From Flavobacterium psychrophilum (GTDB taxonomy: Bacteria; Bacteroidota; Bacteroidia; Flavobacteriales; Flavobacteriaceae): DNA of 64,000 bases. The notes under the pieces are model-generated. The model was not told the origin of the DNA. It searched no databases and saw nothing but the letters and a program-made list of their open reading frames with translations. Positions 52,795 through 61,879 of the stretch are shown one piece after another; position 1 is the first letter of the stretch; each line of letters opens with the position of its first letter. The stretch lies in the NCBI GenBank assembly GCA_022730285.1, contig DZCQ01000011.1, forward strand, positions 5,284 to 69,283, given 5' to 3'. The translations under genes and the position numbers were made by a program.

Positions 52795-54067
52795 AATAGC
52801 ACAATCTGTTTACAAAGAATATTTATTGCTTAAAAGAGATTTAGGCGGTGTTATTATTTTATTTATAATGCCATTAGTGTTAATAATTGCTGTAACACTA
52901 ATTCAAGATAGTACATTTAAAAAAATAAAAGATTCTAAAATTTCTGTTTTAATAATAAATCAGGATAATGGAAGCGTAGGAAAATCTATTGTGAATAATT
53001 TAGAAAAAAGCGAAGCATTTACAATTATTACTAAAATAGGAGAAAAACCAGTTACAGAAGAACAGGCTAAAAATTTAGTTTTTGGTGGCAAATATTTGTT
53101 AGCAATTATAATTCCAAAGCAGTTAAGTAGCAATTTAGAGAACAAAATAAATCAAAATGTAACTAAAATTGTTGCCAGCTTTTCGGAAGTTGTACCTTTG
53201 AAGGAAAGTGAAAAAAAAGCAAAAATACAACCCAAGATAGTAAAACTATATTTTGATCCAGCGGCACAACTTAGCTTTAAAAATACTGTCATGAGTAGTA
53301 TTGATAAAATTATTGCTCAAATAGAAACGCAATCTATTTACAATGCTTTCCAGAAAGAACTAGGAGATAGTAGTTTAAATTTTGAACAAAGTAATTTTAT
53401 AAGCTTTAAAGAAATAAATCCGAAGAAAAACAACCAAGAAATAATTCCGAACTCTGTACAACATAATGTTCCAGCTTGGACACTTTTTGCAATATTTTTT
53501 ATAGTAATTCCATTATCTATAAATATCGTAAAAGAAAAAACACAAGGAACCTTTATTCGCTTGCAAACACAACCCGTAGCTAGTTATGTGGTACTTCTTG
53601 GAAAAATAATAATGTATTCCATAATTTGTATGCTACAATTTTATATGATGGTATTGCTGGCTGTTTTTATTTTTCCAAAAATGGGATTACCACCCTTAAA
53701 CATTCAAGGAAATTTAGTATTAATGAGTGTGGTTGCACTATTTTCTGGATTGGCAGCAATTGGCTTTGGAATCTTAATAGGTACTATTGCAAAAACACAA
53801 GAACAAGCAGCGCCATTTGGAGCAACCGCAACTATTGTATTAGCTGCAATTGGTGGTGTATGGGTTCCTGTATTCGCAATGTCTAAAACAATGCAAATTA
53901 TCGCACAAACTTCTCCAATGAACTGGGGTCTAAATGCATTTTATGATGTACTATTAAGACAATCTTCCATTATAGCAATAATACCTGAAATAATTTTATT
54001 ATTTTTATTTTTTGTAGTTACAATAGTAATATCCTTAATTTATGATAAGAAAAAAAGAAGTATCTAA
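52784..54067 (+). CDS. ABC-2 type transporter permease
   Basis: A 427-residue membrane protein: an N-terminal helix (VIILFIMPLVLIIAVTLI), a large extracytoplasmic domain of about 180 residues, then five helices with PAWTLFAIFFIVIPLSINIVKEKTQG, which fits the ABC-2 family with a periplasmic domain. It overlaps the ATPase gene by 11 bases and the thioesterase gene by 26. The large periplasmic domain suggests coupling to envelope components such as the LolA-like carrier encoded later. Confidence 0.9.
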   Translation: MVYKIAQSVYKEYLLLKRDLGGVIILFIMPLVLIIAVTLIQDSTFKKIKDSKISVLIINQDNGSVGKSIVNNLEKSEAFTIITKIGEKPVTEEQAKNLVFGGKYLLAIIIPKQLSSNLENKINQNVTKIVASFSEVVPLKESEKKAKIQPKIVKLYFDPAAQLSFKNTVMSSIDKIIAQIETQSIYNAFQKELGDSSLNFEQSNFISFKEINPKKNNQEIIPNSVQHNVPAWTLFAIFFIVIPLSINIVKEKTQGTFIRLQTQPVASYVVLLGKIIMYSIICMLQFYMMVLLAVFIFPKMGLPPLNIQGNLVLMSVVALFSGLAAIGFGILIGTIAKTQEQAAPFGATATIVLAAIGGVWVPVFAMSKTMQIIAQTSPMNWGLNAFYDVLLRQSSIIAIIPEIILLFLFFVVTIVISLIYDKKKRSI

Positions 54068-54485
54068 CATAGCAAAAGAGCTAAGCGTTTCTCACGAAAT
54101 TAGAATTCGATTTAACGAAACAGATCCTCTCGGAATAGTATGGCACGGAAATTATATTACTTATTTTGAAGATGGTAGAGAGGCTTTTGGCAGACAACAT
54201 GGCATTTCTTACCTAGACGTTTTTGATAGTGGCTATACAACCCCAATTGTAAAATTTATTTGCGAACACAAATTATCTTTACGATACGGAGATATTGTAC
54301 ATATAGAAACCAGCATCGTAAAAACACAAGCTGCAAAAATGATATATCGGTACATAATTTATAATAGTACAAACCAAATTGCTTGTACTGGCGAAACAAC
54401 ACAAGTATTTTTAGACAAAAAAGGAGATTTAATGCTTACTAATCCTGCATTTTATCAAGATTGGAAAAATAAGGTAGGACTCTAA
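54042..54485 (+). CDS. Acyl-CoA/ACP thioesterase (4-hydroxybenzoyl-CoA thioesterase type)
   Basis: A 147-residue hotdog thioesterase with the signature RFNETDPLGIVWHGNYITYFEDGREAF (Asp/Glu-containing helix of the YbgC/4HBT group). It may release the aryl polyene acid or correct stalled chains, as proposed for ApeK. It starts within the permease gene. Confidence 0.9.
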   Translation: MIRKKEVSNIAKELSVSHEIRIRFNETDPLGIVWHGNYITYFEDGREAFGRQHGISYLDVFDSGYTTPIVKFICEHKLSLRYGDIVHIETSIVKTQAAKMIYRYIIYNSTNQIACTGETTQVFLDKKGDLMLTNPAFYQDWKNKVGL

Positions 54486-54520
54486 AAAATAATCCACAAA
54501 AAAACACCATAATTCAAATA

Positions 54521-55651
54521 ATGATGCAACCCGTTTACATAGCACAAACCAACTGTATTACTCCACTTGGGTTTAATGTGCCTATAAATTTAGAAAAAAT
54601 AGAAGCGGGAGAAACTGCAATTTCATTACAAAAAAATCACTTCTTGCAAGGCAAACCGTATTATGCCGCAATAATAGACAATGTATTAATTGACAAAGAG
54701 TTTGCAAAAATAAGCACCAATTCAGATTATACAAAGCTAGAAAAAATGCTTATTTTAGCATTATTCCCAATAGTCGAAAAAGAAAAAATAACCACCGAAA
54801 CTGGTTTTATCTTGTCCACAACCAAAGGAAATATTTGCGAGCTACAAAATTTAAATAACGAAAAGAATCCACAAATATATTTGAGCCATTTAGCACAAAA
54901 AGTAGCTGCTTTTTTTGAATTTAAAACCCAACCAATAGTCATTTCTAATGCTTGTGTATCTGGAATTATGTCCGTTTCAATTGCAAAAAGACTTATTCAA
55001 AGTACTATGTATAAACAAATTTTTGTAGTCGCAGCCGACGAAATTTCAGAATTTGTACTATCTGGATTTAATTCATTTCAAGCAATGAGCGAATTTCCAT
55101 GCAAGCCCTATTCTAAAAACAGAAGTGGTGTTACACTTGGAGAAGCTGCTGCAGCTACTTTAATTACTATCGATAAAAAAGATGCGAAAGTTAAAATTAT
55201 AGGAGATAGTTCTATAAACGATGCGAATCATATTTCTGGTCCATCAAGAACTGGCGAAGGTCTTTTTAGGAGTATCCAATTTGCATTAAACGAAGCAAAA
55301 ATACAACCAAATCAAGTAAACTATCTTTCTGCACATGGAACTGCAACTCCATTTAACGATGAAATGGAAGCTATTGCCTTTAACAGAAGCAACTTAGAAA
55401 AAGTCCCTATAAATAGTTTAAAAGGATACTACGGACATACTCTTGGAGCTGCTGGATTGTTAGAAACCGTAATTGCAATAGATTTTAGCTTACAAAACAA
55501 ATTAATTAAATCCATCGGGTTTGAAGAAATGGGAGTCAGTCAGGACATTAACATAATCCAAGAGAACAAACCACAAGAAATAAAATATTTTCTTAAAACA
55601 GCATCTGGATTTGGTGGTTGTAATACAGCAGTAATATTTGAAAAAATGTAA
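54521..55651 (+). CDS. Beta-ketoacyl-ACP synthase, second KS
   Basis: A 376-residue condensing enzyme shorter than typical FabF. Catalytic residues are present: Cys in ISNACVSGIMSVSIA, His in LSAHGTATPFNDEMEA and His in GYYGHTLGAAGLLETV. It is one of several KS genes in the cluster; its exact chain-length step is unknown. The start could be either of two adjacent ATG codons (54521, 54524). Confidence 0.9.
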   Translation: MMQPVYIAQTNCITPLGFNVPINLEKIEAGETAISLQKNHFLQGKPYYAAIIDNVLIDKEFAKISTNSDYTKLEKMLILALFPIVEKEKITTETGFILSTTKGNICELQNLNNEKNPQIYLSHLAQKVAAFFEFKTQPIVISNACVSGIMSVSIAKRLIQSTMYKQIFVVAADEISEFVLSGFNSFQAMSEFPCKPYSKNRSGVTLGEAAAATLITIDKKDAKVKIIGDSSINDANHISGPSRTGEGLFRSIQFALNEAKIQPNQVNYLSAHGTATPFNDEMEAIAFNRSNLEKVPINSLKGYYGHTLGAAGLLETVIAIDFSLQNKLIKSIGFEEMGVSQDINIIQENKPQEIKYFLKTASGFGGCNTAVIFEKM

Positions 55652-55653
55652 AT

Positions 55654-56274
55654 ATGTTAGAGAACAAAACCTACATAAAGTCCTATTGTACTATTCAAAA
55701 CAACCAAATTAATTTAAATAGTAACCCCATTTTTGAATTAGAGTCCTCTATTAGTTTTCAAGATTTCTCGAAACAAGCATATCAAAAATTTAATTTTAAT
55801 TATCCAAAATTTTTTAAAATGGATAATTTAAGTAAATTAGCATTTTTAGCAGCAGAACTTATTTTAAAACCAGAAATAAATGAAACAACAGAAAACAACA
55901 TTGCACTTGTATTTACTAATAAATCCAGTAGTTTAGATACCGATATAAAGTACCAAGAATCTATTAGTAATCCCAGGAGTTATTTTCCAAGTCCTGCAAT
56001 ATTTGTATATACCTTACCTAATATTTGTATTGGCGAAATAAGTATTAAAAATCAGTTAAAAAGTGAAAATTCTTTTTTTATCTTTGACAACTTTAATCCG
56101 CATTTTATGCAACAATATGTCAATTTGCTAATAACTACTAAAAAAGCAGAAAAAGTAGTAGCTGGTTGGGTAGAATTTAACAACAATCAGTACAAAGTAT
56201 TCTTGTATCTTATAGACATAATAGGAGAAATAGAACACACACAAGAAAATTTAAAAACCTTATATAATAAATAA
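55654..56274 (+). CDS. Half-length ketosynthase-like protein without catalytic Cys
   Basis: A 206-residue protein that resembles the N-terminal half of a ketosynthase: LAFLAAELILKP, then SNPRSYFPSPAIFVYTLPN and ICIGEISIKNQL. The region where Cys would be expected carries other residues and the His-bearing C-terminal half is absent. Similar short proteins are found in flexirubin clusters and are annotated as 3-oxoacyl-ACP synthases as I recall. It may be a structural partner of the neighbouring KS. It is intact as a frame and tightly packed, so it is not simply a decayed gene. Confidence 0.75.
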   Translation: MLENKTYIKSYCTIQNNQINLNSNPIFELESSISFQDFSKQAYQKFNFNYPKFFKMDNLSKLAFLAAELILKPEINETTENNIALVFTNKSSSLDTDIKYQESISNPRSYFPSPAIFVYTLPNICIGEISIKNQLKSENSFFIFDNFNPHFMQQYVNLLITTKKAEKVVAGWVEFNNNQYKVFLYLIDIIGEIEHTQENLKTLYNK

Positions 56275-56277
56275 TTT

Positions 56278-56535
56278 ATGGACGCATTAAAACAAGAATT
56301 AAAAGAAAAAATAATAGAAGCACTAAATTTAGAAGATATTAATGTAGCAGATATAAAAGACACCGATTCTTTATTTGGAGAAGGTTTAGGGCTAGACTCT
56401 ATAGATGCATTAGAGCTAATAGTGATGTTAGATAAAGACTATGGTATAAAATTAACAGACCCAAAAGAAGGGAAAAATATTTTCCAATCTATTGAAACAA
56501 TGGCTAATTATATAACTACAAATAGAACAAAATAA
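56278..56535 (+). CDS. Acyl carrier protein (second of two)
   Basis: An 85-residue ACP with phosphopantetheine motif LGLDSIDALELIV and an acidic profile. Its sequence is distinct from the first ACP, suggesting separate carriers for the polyene and resorcinol halves (inference). Follows the half-KS by three bases. Confidence 0.93.
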   Translation: MDALKQELKEKIIEALNLEDINVADIKDTDSLFGEGLGLDSIDALELIVMLDKDYGIKLTDPKEGKNIFQSIETMANYITTNRTK

Positions 56536-56567
56536 TATTTTTTTTACAAAAATTCATTGAAAAAAAT

Positions 56568-57773
56568 ATGAATAAAGGAGTTGCAATTACAGGAATGGGA
56601 ATAATTTCGTCTATTGGAAATACAGTAGAAGAAAATTATTTTTCGCTAATAAACAATAAAACAGCTATAACTAATATAAAAAATATAGCAACCATCCATT
56701 CCAATTACATAAAAGTAGGAGAGATAAAAAAAACAAATCAAGAACTTATCACAGAATTATTTCTCCCTGAAAACAACAACTTCTCTAGAACAGCAATGCT
56801 TGGACTAATTGCCGCAAAACAAGCAATAAAAAATGCAGGAATTAATAACATTAATGAATACAAAACAGGACTTATTTCTGCAACCAGTGTTGGAGGAATG
56901 GATATTACCGAAAAACATTATTACGATTATATAACAAATCCAGAAACACAAAAATATATTTCTTGTCACGATGCAGGCGATGTTGCCCATAAAATAGCAA
57001 ACCAACTAGGATTAGAAGGAATGGTAACTACCATTAGTACTGCTTGTTCCTCTGCAGCTAATTCTATCATGCTTGGAGCAAGACTTATTGAGTCCGGAAA
57101 ATTAGACCGAGTAATAGTTGGCGGCACAGATGCTTTGGCAAAATTTACAATAAATGGGTTTAAAACCCTTATGATATTAACCGATGAGTACAACACTCCT
57201 TTTGACAAAGACAGAAAAGGGTTAAATCTTGGAGAAGCTGCCGCTTTTTTAGTTTTAGAATCGGAGGAAATGATACAAAAACACCACAAGAAAATTCTTG
57301 CCAGAGTTAGTGGATATGGCAATGCAAACGATGCATTTCATCAAACTGCCTCCTCAGAAAACGGAGACGGAGCATTTCTTGCAATGCAAAAAGCCTTTCA
57401 AATAGCTGGTTTTGAACCAGACAAAATAGACTATATAAATGCTCATGGCACAGCAACACCAAACAACGATCTTTCGGAAGGACGAGCAATTTTGCGTATT
57501 TATAACAACAAAAAAATTCCCGCATTTAGCTCTACCAAGCCATTTACAGGTCATACCTTAGCTGCCGCTGCTGCTATTGAAGCGGTTTATAGCGTTCTAT
57601 CTATTCAAAACAATGTAATTTTCCCTAATTTAAATTTTAAAACACCAATGGAGGAATTTCAATTAATTCCACAACAAAAATTAGAATTCCAAGAGGTAAA
57701 TCATGTGCTGTCTAATTCTTTTGGCTTTGGTGGAAATTGTTCTACACTTATATTTTCAAAAGCAAATGAGTAA
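56568..57773 (+). CDS. Beta-ketoacyl-ACP synthase, third KS (catalytic alpha)
   Basis: A 401-residue FabF-like KS with Cys in STACSSAANSIMLGA, His in YINAHGTATPNNDLSEG and His in KPFTGHTLAAAAAIEA. It ends one base before the Cys-less KS gene, an arrangement like KS-alpha/chain-length-factor pairs of type II polyketide systems and of aryl-polyene clusters. Confidence 0.93.
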   Translation: MNKGVAITGMGIISSIGNTVEENYFSLINNKTAITNIKNIATIHSNYIKVGEIKKTNQELITELFLPENNNFSRTAMLGLIAAKQAIKNAGINNINEYKTGLISATSVGGMDITEKHYYDYITNPETQKYISCHDAGDVAHKIANQLGLEGMVTTISTACSSAANSIMLGARLIESGKLDRVIVGGTDALAKFTINGFKTLMILTDEYNTPFDKDRKGLNLGEAAAFLVLESEEMIQKHHKKILARVSGYGNANDAFHQTASSENGDGAFLAMQKAFQIAGFEPDKIDYINAHGTATPNNDLSEGRAILRIYNNKKIPAFSSTKPFTGHTLAAAAAIEAVYSVLSIQNNVIFPNLNFKTPMEEFQLIPQQKLEFQEVNHVLSNSFGFGGNCSTLIFSKANE

Positions 57774-57774
57774 A

Positions 57775-58830
57775 ATGTATATAAATGGAATTGGTGCAAT
57801 TTCTGCACAAAAAACCTTTGATGCTTTGTTTTTAGAACATGCTGTTTTAGACAATACTTCTACAGTTTTGCCAATAATTGCTCCAATATATAAAGATTAT
57901 ATTAATCCAACTGCAAGTCGCCGAATGGCAAAAGGAGTTAAAAACGGAATTGTAGCATCTGCAATAGCATTAAAAGAAGCAAAAAATCCAGACTTAGACG
58001 CAATTATCACTGGAACTGGAATGGGTTGTATTGAGGATTCTGACAAATTTTTAAAAGCAATTTTAGATAATAAGGAACAATTTTTAACCCCAACATCGTT
58101 TATACAATCTACACACAACACTGTTGGAGCACAAATAGCATTGGGATTGCAATGCAAATCGTATAACTTTACGTATGTAAATGGTGCGGTATCTTTTGAA
58201 TCTGCCTTACTAGATGCAAAAATGTATTTTGATTCTGATAATGCAAAGGCAGTACTTGTTGGAGGAATAGATGAAATGAACGAATATACAGCTATCCTAT
58301 TTAAAATTGCGGGATTTATCAAAAAAGAAGGGGAAGCTCCATTTGACAGTAAAAATACCTGTACCAAAGGAACAATTTATGGAGAAGGTGCCACTTTTTT
58401 TGCATTACAAGATACTAAAACTAGTAGCACATACGCAGAAGTTCTTGGAATAGAAATTTTTAACACCATGAATTTAGAAAATTTAGAACAAAAAACGAAA
58501 GAATTTTTAAGCTCTATTAATTTACAAATTTCGGACATTGATGCCATTATATTAGGACACAACGGAGATATAGAAACAGACATCTACTACAAAACTATCA
58601 CAGAAAATAATTTTAATGAAATTCCACAAATATATTACAAACACTTATGTGGAGAATACAATACTGCATCGGCATTTGGATTGTGGATAGGCTCAAAAAT
58701 ACTAAAATTACAACAAATTCCAGAAATAATTAGATACAATACTAAACAAAAGTCTGTTATAAAAAAAATTCTATTATACAATCAATATAAAGGAATCGAT
58801 CATAGTTTTATTGTACTATCCGCATGCTAA
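57775..58830 (+). CDS. Cys-less ketosynthase (chain-length-factor-like partner)
   Basis: A 351-residue KS-fold protein starting MYINGIGAIS. Aligned by eye to the KS just upstream, the catalytic Cys position is Gly (TYVNGAVSFESAL), whereas the two His-bearing segments are recognisable (ILGHNGDIETD and YKHLCGEYNTASAFG). Such partners act as chain-length factors in KS heterodimers. I chose the ATG at 57775, just past the upstream stop; an ATG at 57766 is possible. Confidence 0.82.
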   Translation: MYINGIGAISAQKTFDALFLEHAVLDNTSTVLPIIAPIYKDYINPTASRRMAKGVKNGIVASAIALKEAKNPDLDAIITGTGMGCIEDSDKFLKAILDNKEQFLTPTSFIQSTHNTVGAQIALGLQCKSYNFTYVNGAVSFESALLDAKMYFDSDNAKAVLVGGIDEMNEYTAILFKIAGFIKKEGEAPFDSKNTCTKGTIYGEGATFFALQDTKTSSTYAEVLGIEIFNTMNLENLEQKTKEFLSSINLQISDIDAIILGHNGDIETDIYYKTITENNFNEIPQIYYKHLCGEYNTASAFGLWIGSKILKLQQIPEIIRYNTKQKSVIKKILLYNQYKGIDHSFIVLSAC

Positions 58831-59600
58831 ATTATAAAAAAATAAATCTTTTTTTTGTTTTTGTAATAGCCACACTATTGGCATTTTCATTTTTTATAAA
58901 TACTAAATGGTGGTGGTTTTTAGCAATTATTTTTGTCCGATTTATTATTTTAGTAATTGGCTCTTCGTTCATATCGTTAAATTTTCATTTAAAAGCATAT
59001 TGCAATAATCCTTCCGAAAAAGAAAAAGTAATTGCAATTACATTTGACGATGGCCCTAATGAAAACACACCATTAGTACTGGATTTACTTTCAAAATACA
59101 AGGCAAAGGCAACTTTTTTTTGTATAGGAAAAAACATCGAAAAATATCCAGACATTCTCCGTGCAATATACCAGCAAGGCTCGGACATAGGAAATCATTC
59201 GTACAGCCATTCGCATTTTTTTGACTTTTTTAGAAAAAATAGAATTTTAGAAGAACTAAACCAAACCGATACTTTAATCACAAAGCTAATTAACAAGAAA
59301 CCGCTGTATTTTAGACCTCCTTACGGAGTTACAAATCCATCAATCAGGAAAGCTTTGCAAGAAAGCAAACATACGGTTATAGGTTGGAACATTCGTTCAA
59401 TGGACGGAATTACCTCTAACGAAGAATTAATTTTAAACAGAATAAAAAACAGAATATCTCCAGGCTCCATTATTTTATTGCATGACACTTCTATACAAAG
59501 CGTTCGAGTTTTGGAACAATTATTGCTATTTTTACAACAAAATAAATACCAAGTTATTTCCGTTTCACAATTATTAAATCTAAAGGTTTATGAAAATTAA
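58824..59600 (+). CDS. Membrane-anchored polysaccharide deacetylase (NodB fold)
   Basis: A 258-residue protein with two N-terminal transmembrane helices and a NodB-homology catalytic domain: AITFDDGPNENT, HSYSHSHFF and RPPYGVTNPS, carrying the Asp and His metal ligands. Family members remove acetyl groups from glycans or hydrolyse amides. A role in a pigment cluster is unclear; it might deacylate an envelope acceptor. It overlaps the preceding gene by seven bases and the next by 11. Confidence 0.88.
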   Translation: MLNYKKINLFFVFVIATLLAFSFFINTKWWWFLAIIFVRFIILVIGSSFISLNFHLKAYCNNPSEKEKVIAITFDDGPNENTPLVLDLLSKYKAKATFFCIGKNIEKYPDILRAIYQQGSDIGNHSYSHSHFFDFFRKNRILEELNQTDTLITKLINKKPLYFRPPYGVTNPSIRKALQESKHTVIGWNIRSMDGITSNEELILNRIKNRISPGSIILLHDTSIQSVRVLEQLLLFLQQNKYQVISVSQLLNLKVYEN

Positions 59601-60222
59601 ATTCTACATACTATTTTTTATCTTTCAAAATTTGATAACTGTATTTGCACAAGAGCAAAAAATGAATGACAGCGAAATAGCCATTTTTAAAAAAAATGTA
59701 AAAGTAGCTTCTGATAAAATAAAAACGCTAAGCAATAATTTTGTACAGTACAAGCATTTAGATTTTATTTCTAAAGATATTGAATCTTCTGGAAAAATGT
59801 ATTTTAAAGAACCTGATATTTTGCTTTGGCAGTATAAAAAACCTTACGAATACAGTATTATTTTTAAAAACGGAAAAATTTCGATAAACGATCAGGGGAA
59901 GAAAAGTGTGATGGACGTAAGTGCTAGCAAATTGTTTGCAAAAATAAACAAACTAATTGTAGGTAGTGTTAGCGGAAATATGTTTAACGACAAGGAATTT
60001 ACTATTTCTTATTATACAAACAAATTGAACAACATTGCAAAATTTATCCCAAAAGATGCAACTTTAAAAAAATACATAAAGCAAATTGAATTAACTTTTG
60101 ATAAAAAAGACGCTACTGTAATAGAGGTTAAAATGCAAGAATCATCGGAAGATTACACAAAGATAGTGCTAAAAAACAAAACAATTAATACTTCAATAGA
60201 TGATACGGTGTTTACTAATTAG
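59590..60222 (+). CDS. LolA-like periplasmic lipid/lipoprotein carrier
   Basis: A 210-residue exported protein with a signal peptide ending TVFAQEQ. It has the LolA pattern VASDKIKTLSNNFVQYKHL and SGKMYFKEPDILLWQYKKPYEYSI, an outer-membrane lipoprotein carrier fold. Aryl-polyene clusters usually have such a carrier together with an MMPL exporter; the MMPL gene is not in this window. It likely ferries the hydrophobic pigment across the periplasm. Confidence 0.88.
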   Translation: MKIKFYILFFIFQNLITVFAQEQKMNDSEIAIFKKNVKVASDKIKTLSNNFVQYKHLDFISKDIESSGKMYFKEPDILLWQYKKPYEYSIIFKNGKISINDQGKKSVMDVSASKLFAKINKLIVGSVSGNMFNDKEFTISYYTNKLNNIAKFIPKDATLKKYIKQIELTFDKKDATVIEVKMQESSEDYTKIVLKNKTINTSIDDTVFTN

Positions 60223-60829
60223 CTTCCTTGCCCTATTTTTATTAGGGTCATGTAGCAAATACACACTCAATTCTAACTTTATACCTATTGAAAATAGTAG
60301 CAAAGAAGTTCAAAACACATATTTTTCTGATAAAACAGAAGATTATGTGTATAAAACATCTATACAAATATACCACAACAATATTTCTGGAATTTTAATT
60401 GCTAAAAAAACAAACAACAATACACATCGTGTAGTTTTTACAACCGAATTTGGCAACAAACTACTGGATTTTGAAATTTCCGAAACAACTTGCAAGGTAA
60501 ACTCTATTGTAGATAATTTGAATAAAAAAAGCATCATTAAAATATTACAAAACGATTTTCAGTTATTGCTAAAAACGAATTATCAGATAATGCAAACATT
60601 TCAAAACGACTCTACAATTGTATATCAATCGCAACAAAACAAAAAACAGAATTATTTGTTTGTAAACAAAACAAGCAATAAATTATCGCAAATAATACAA
60701 ACTAATAAAAGAAAAGAGAAAATAAATTTATATTTTAGTTCAAAAAATAATATTTTTGCCGAAAAAATTGTAATTCAACACCTAACAATGCCGTTGAAAA
60801 TTGAACTTAACCATTTAATAACGAACTGA
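60200..60829 (+). CDS. Small lipoprotein coupled to the LolA-like carrier
   Basis: A 209-residue lipoprotein with a short leader and lipobox LLGSC. The mature part is polar and beta-prone, with FTTEFGNKLLDFEISE near the middle. It starts within the LolA-like gene (23-base overlap), implying coupled translation. Comparison with the LolA/LolB pair suggests an outer-membrane acceptor (LolB-like), but I see no diagnostic LolB motif. Confidence 0.75.
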   Translation: MIRCLLISFLALFLLGSCSKYTLNSNFIPIENSSKEVQNTYFSDKTEDYVYKTSIQIYHNNISGILIAKKTNNNTHRVVFTTEFGNKLLDFEISETTCKVNSIVDNLNKKSIIKILQNDFQLLLKTNYQIMQTFQNDSTIVYQSQQNKKQNYLFVNKTSNKLSQIIQTNKRKEKINLYFSSKNNIFAEKIVIQHLTMPLKIELNHLITN

Positions 60830-60880
60830 TTTTAGAGTATCAAAATAATTTTGAAATTCTTTTTATTTAAAAATAAAACC

Positions 60881-61261
60881 ATGCTTTTAGAAAACTTTTA
60901 CAAGATAAATTCCTTAGAAACAATAGACAATAAAAACTACATTGCAACTATTTTTATAAACAAAGAGCACGAGGTTTTTAAAGGACATTTTCCGGAAAAT
61001 CCTGTTATGCCAGGTGTTTGCATGATGCAAATTATAAAAGAAATTACAGAACAAATCACCGATAGCAACTTGTTTATACAAACCCTATCTAATGTAAAGT
61101 TTATGGCACTAATAAATCCGTTTGTAACGCCAGAGCTAAAGCTAGAACTAGAATTAAGCACTACCGAAGAAGGCTTTATAAAAGTAAAAAACACTACCTA
61201 TTTTAACGAAACGATTGCCTTAAAACTAAGCAGCGTGTACAGAAAATTAATTGTATTGTAA
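60881..61261 (+). CDS. FabZ/FabA-like hotdog hydroxyacyl-ACP dehydratase
   Basis: A 126-residue hotdog protein with the FabZ signature FKGHFPENPVMPGVCMMQI, containing the catalytic His and the P-x-MPG stretch. It would remove water from beta-hydroxyacyl-ACP in polyene building, with the two other hotdog proteins as additional dehydratases. I prefer the ATG at 60881; a TTG at 60851 would add ten residues. Confidence 0.88.
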   Translation: MLLENFYKINSLETIDNKNYIATIFINKEHEVFKGHFPENPVMPGVCMMQIIKEITEQITDSNLFIQTLSNVKFMALINPFVTPELKLELELSTTEEGFIKVKNTTYFNETIALKLSSVYRKLIVL

Positions 61262-61720
61262 ATGAAATTTATAGCCCTATTTTTATTGTTTTTTGTAACA
61301 AATTTTTCTATAATAGAAATAAGAGAGCTATACCCTAGTGCTGCTTTAAGTATAGAAAACGCACAAAAATTTAACTCCAAAACAACTGCTAGTAGCCAAA
61401 ACGGAAATACCACTTTAGGAGCCTACAAAGGAGCTTCGCTAACAATTTTGGCAAAATTCGCAAAAAAAATACCCGAAAAAACAAAACTTTTTAAACAAGG
61501 AGCAAGTTTAATAGAATCTGCAATACAAAAAGAACCTACTAATATTGAATTACGATTAATTAGGTTAAGCGTGCAAGAAAATACACCTAAAATAATAAAA
61601 TACCACGCCAATAAGAAAGAAGATGCTAGTTATATTATTGCACATTACAAAGAACAAGAAAATCCGCTGCGGAAATATTTGGAAGAATTTATAAAAGAAT
61701 CTAAAAGTTTTTCAAAGTAA
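61262..61720 (+). CDS. Exported hypothetical protein at the end of the pigment cluster
   Basis: A 152-residue protein with an N-terminal hydrophobic leader and an unusual alpha-helical mature part (AYKGASLTILAKFAKKIPEKTKLFKQG, shown here only in part: KGASLTILAKFA, then KLFKQGASLIESAIQKEP). It follows the dehydratase gene with no gap. I recognise no family, though the last gene of such clusters is often a small conserved protein. No terminator is visible after it; the MITE-like element begins 159 bases later, and its central hairpin may serve as one. Confidence 0.65.
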   Translation: MKFIALFLLFFVTNFSIIEIRELYPSAALSIENAQKFNSKTTASSQNGNTTLGAYKGASLTILAKFAKKIPEKTKLFKQGASLIESAIQKEPTNIELRLIRLSVQENTPKIIKYHANKKEDASYIIAHYKEQENPLRKYLEEFIKESKSFSK

Positions 61721-61879
61721 CGAGTAAGAACGTTAAAACAGAATAATGTTGTGTTTTTTTAAATTATAATCTACTAGAAATTGTTTTTTTATTTGATAAC
61801 AAGCAAATTACAACTCGAAAATATCTTTTTTTATCACATATATATCTTTTGACTTTACAACATAAAACTTTCGCCTTAC

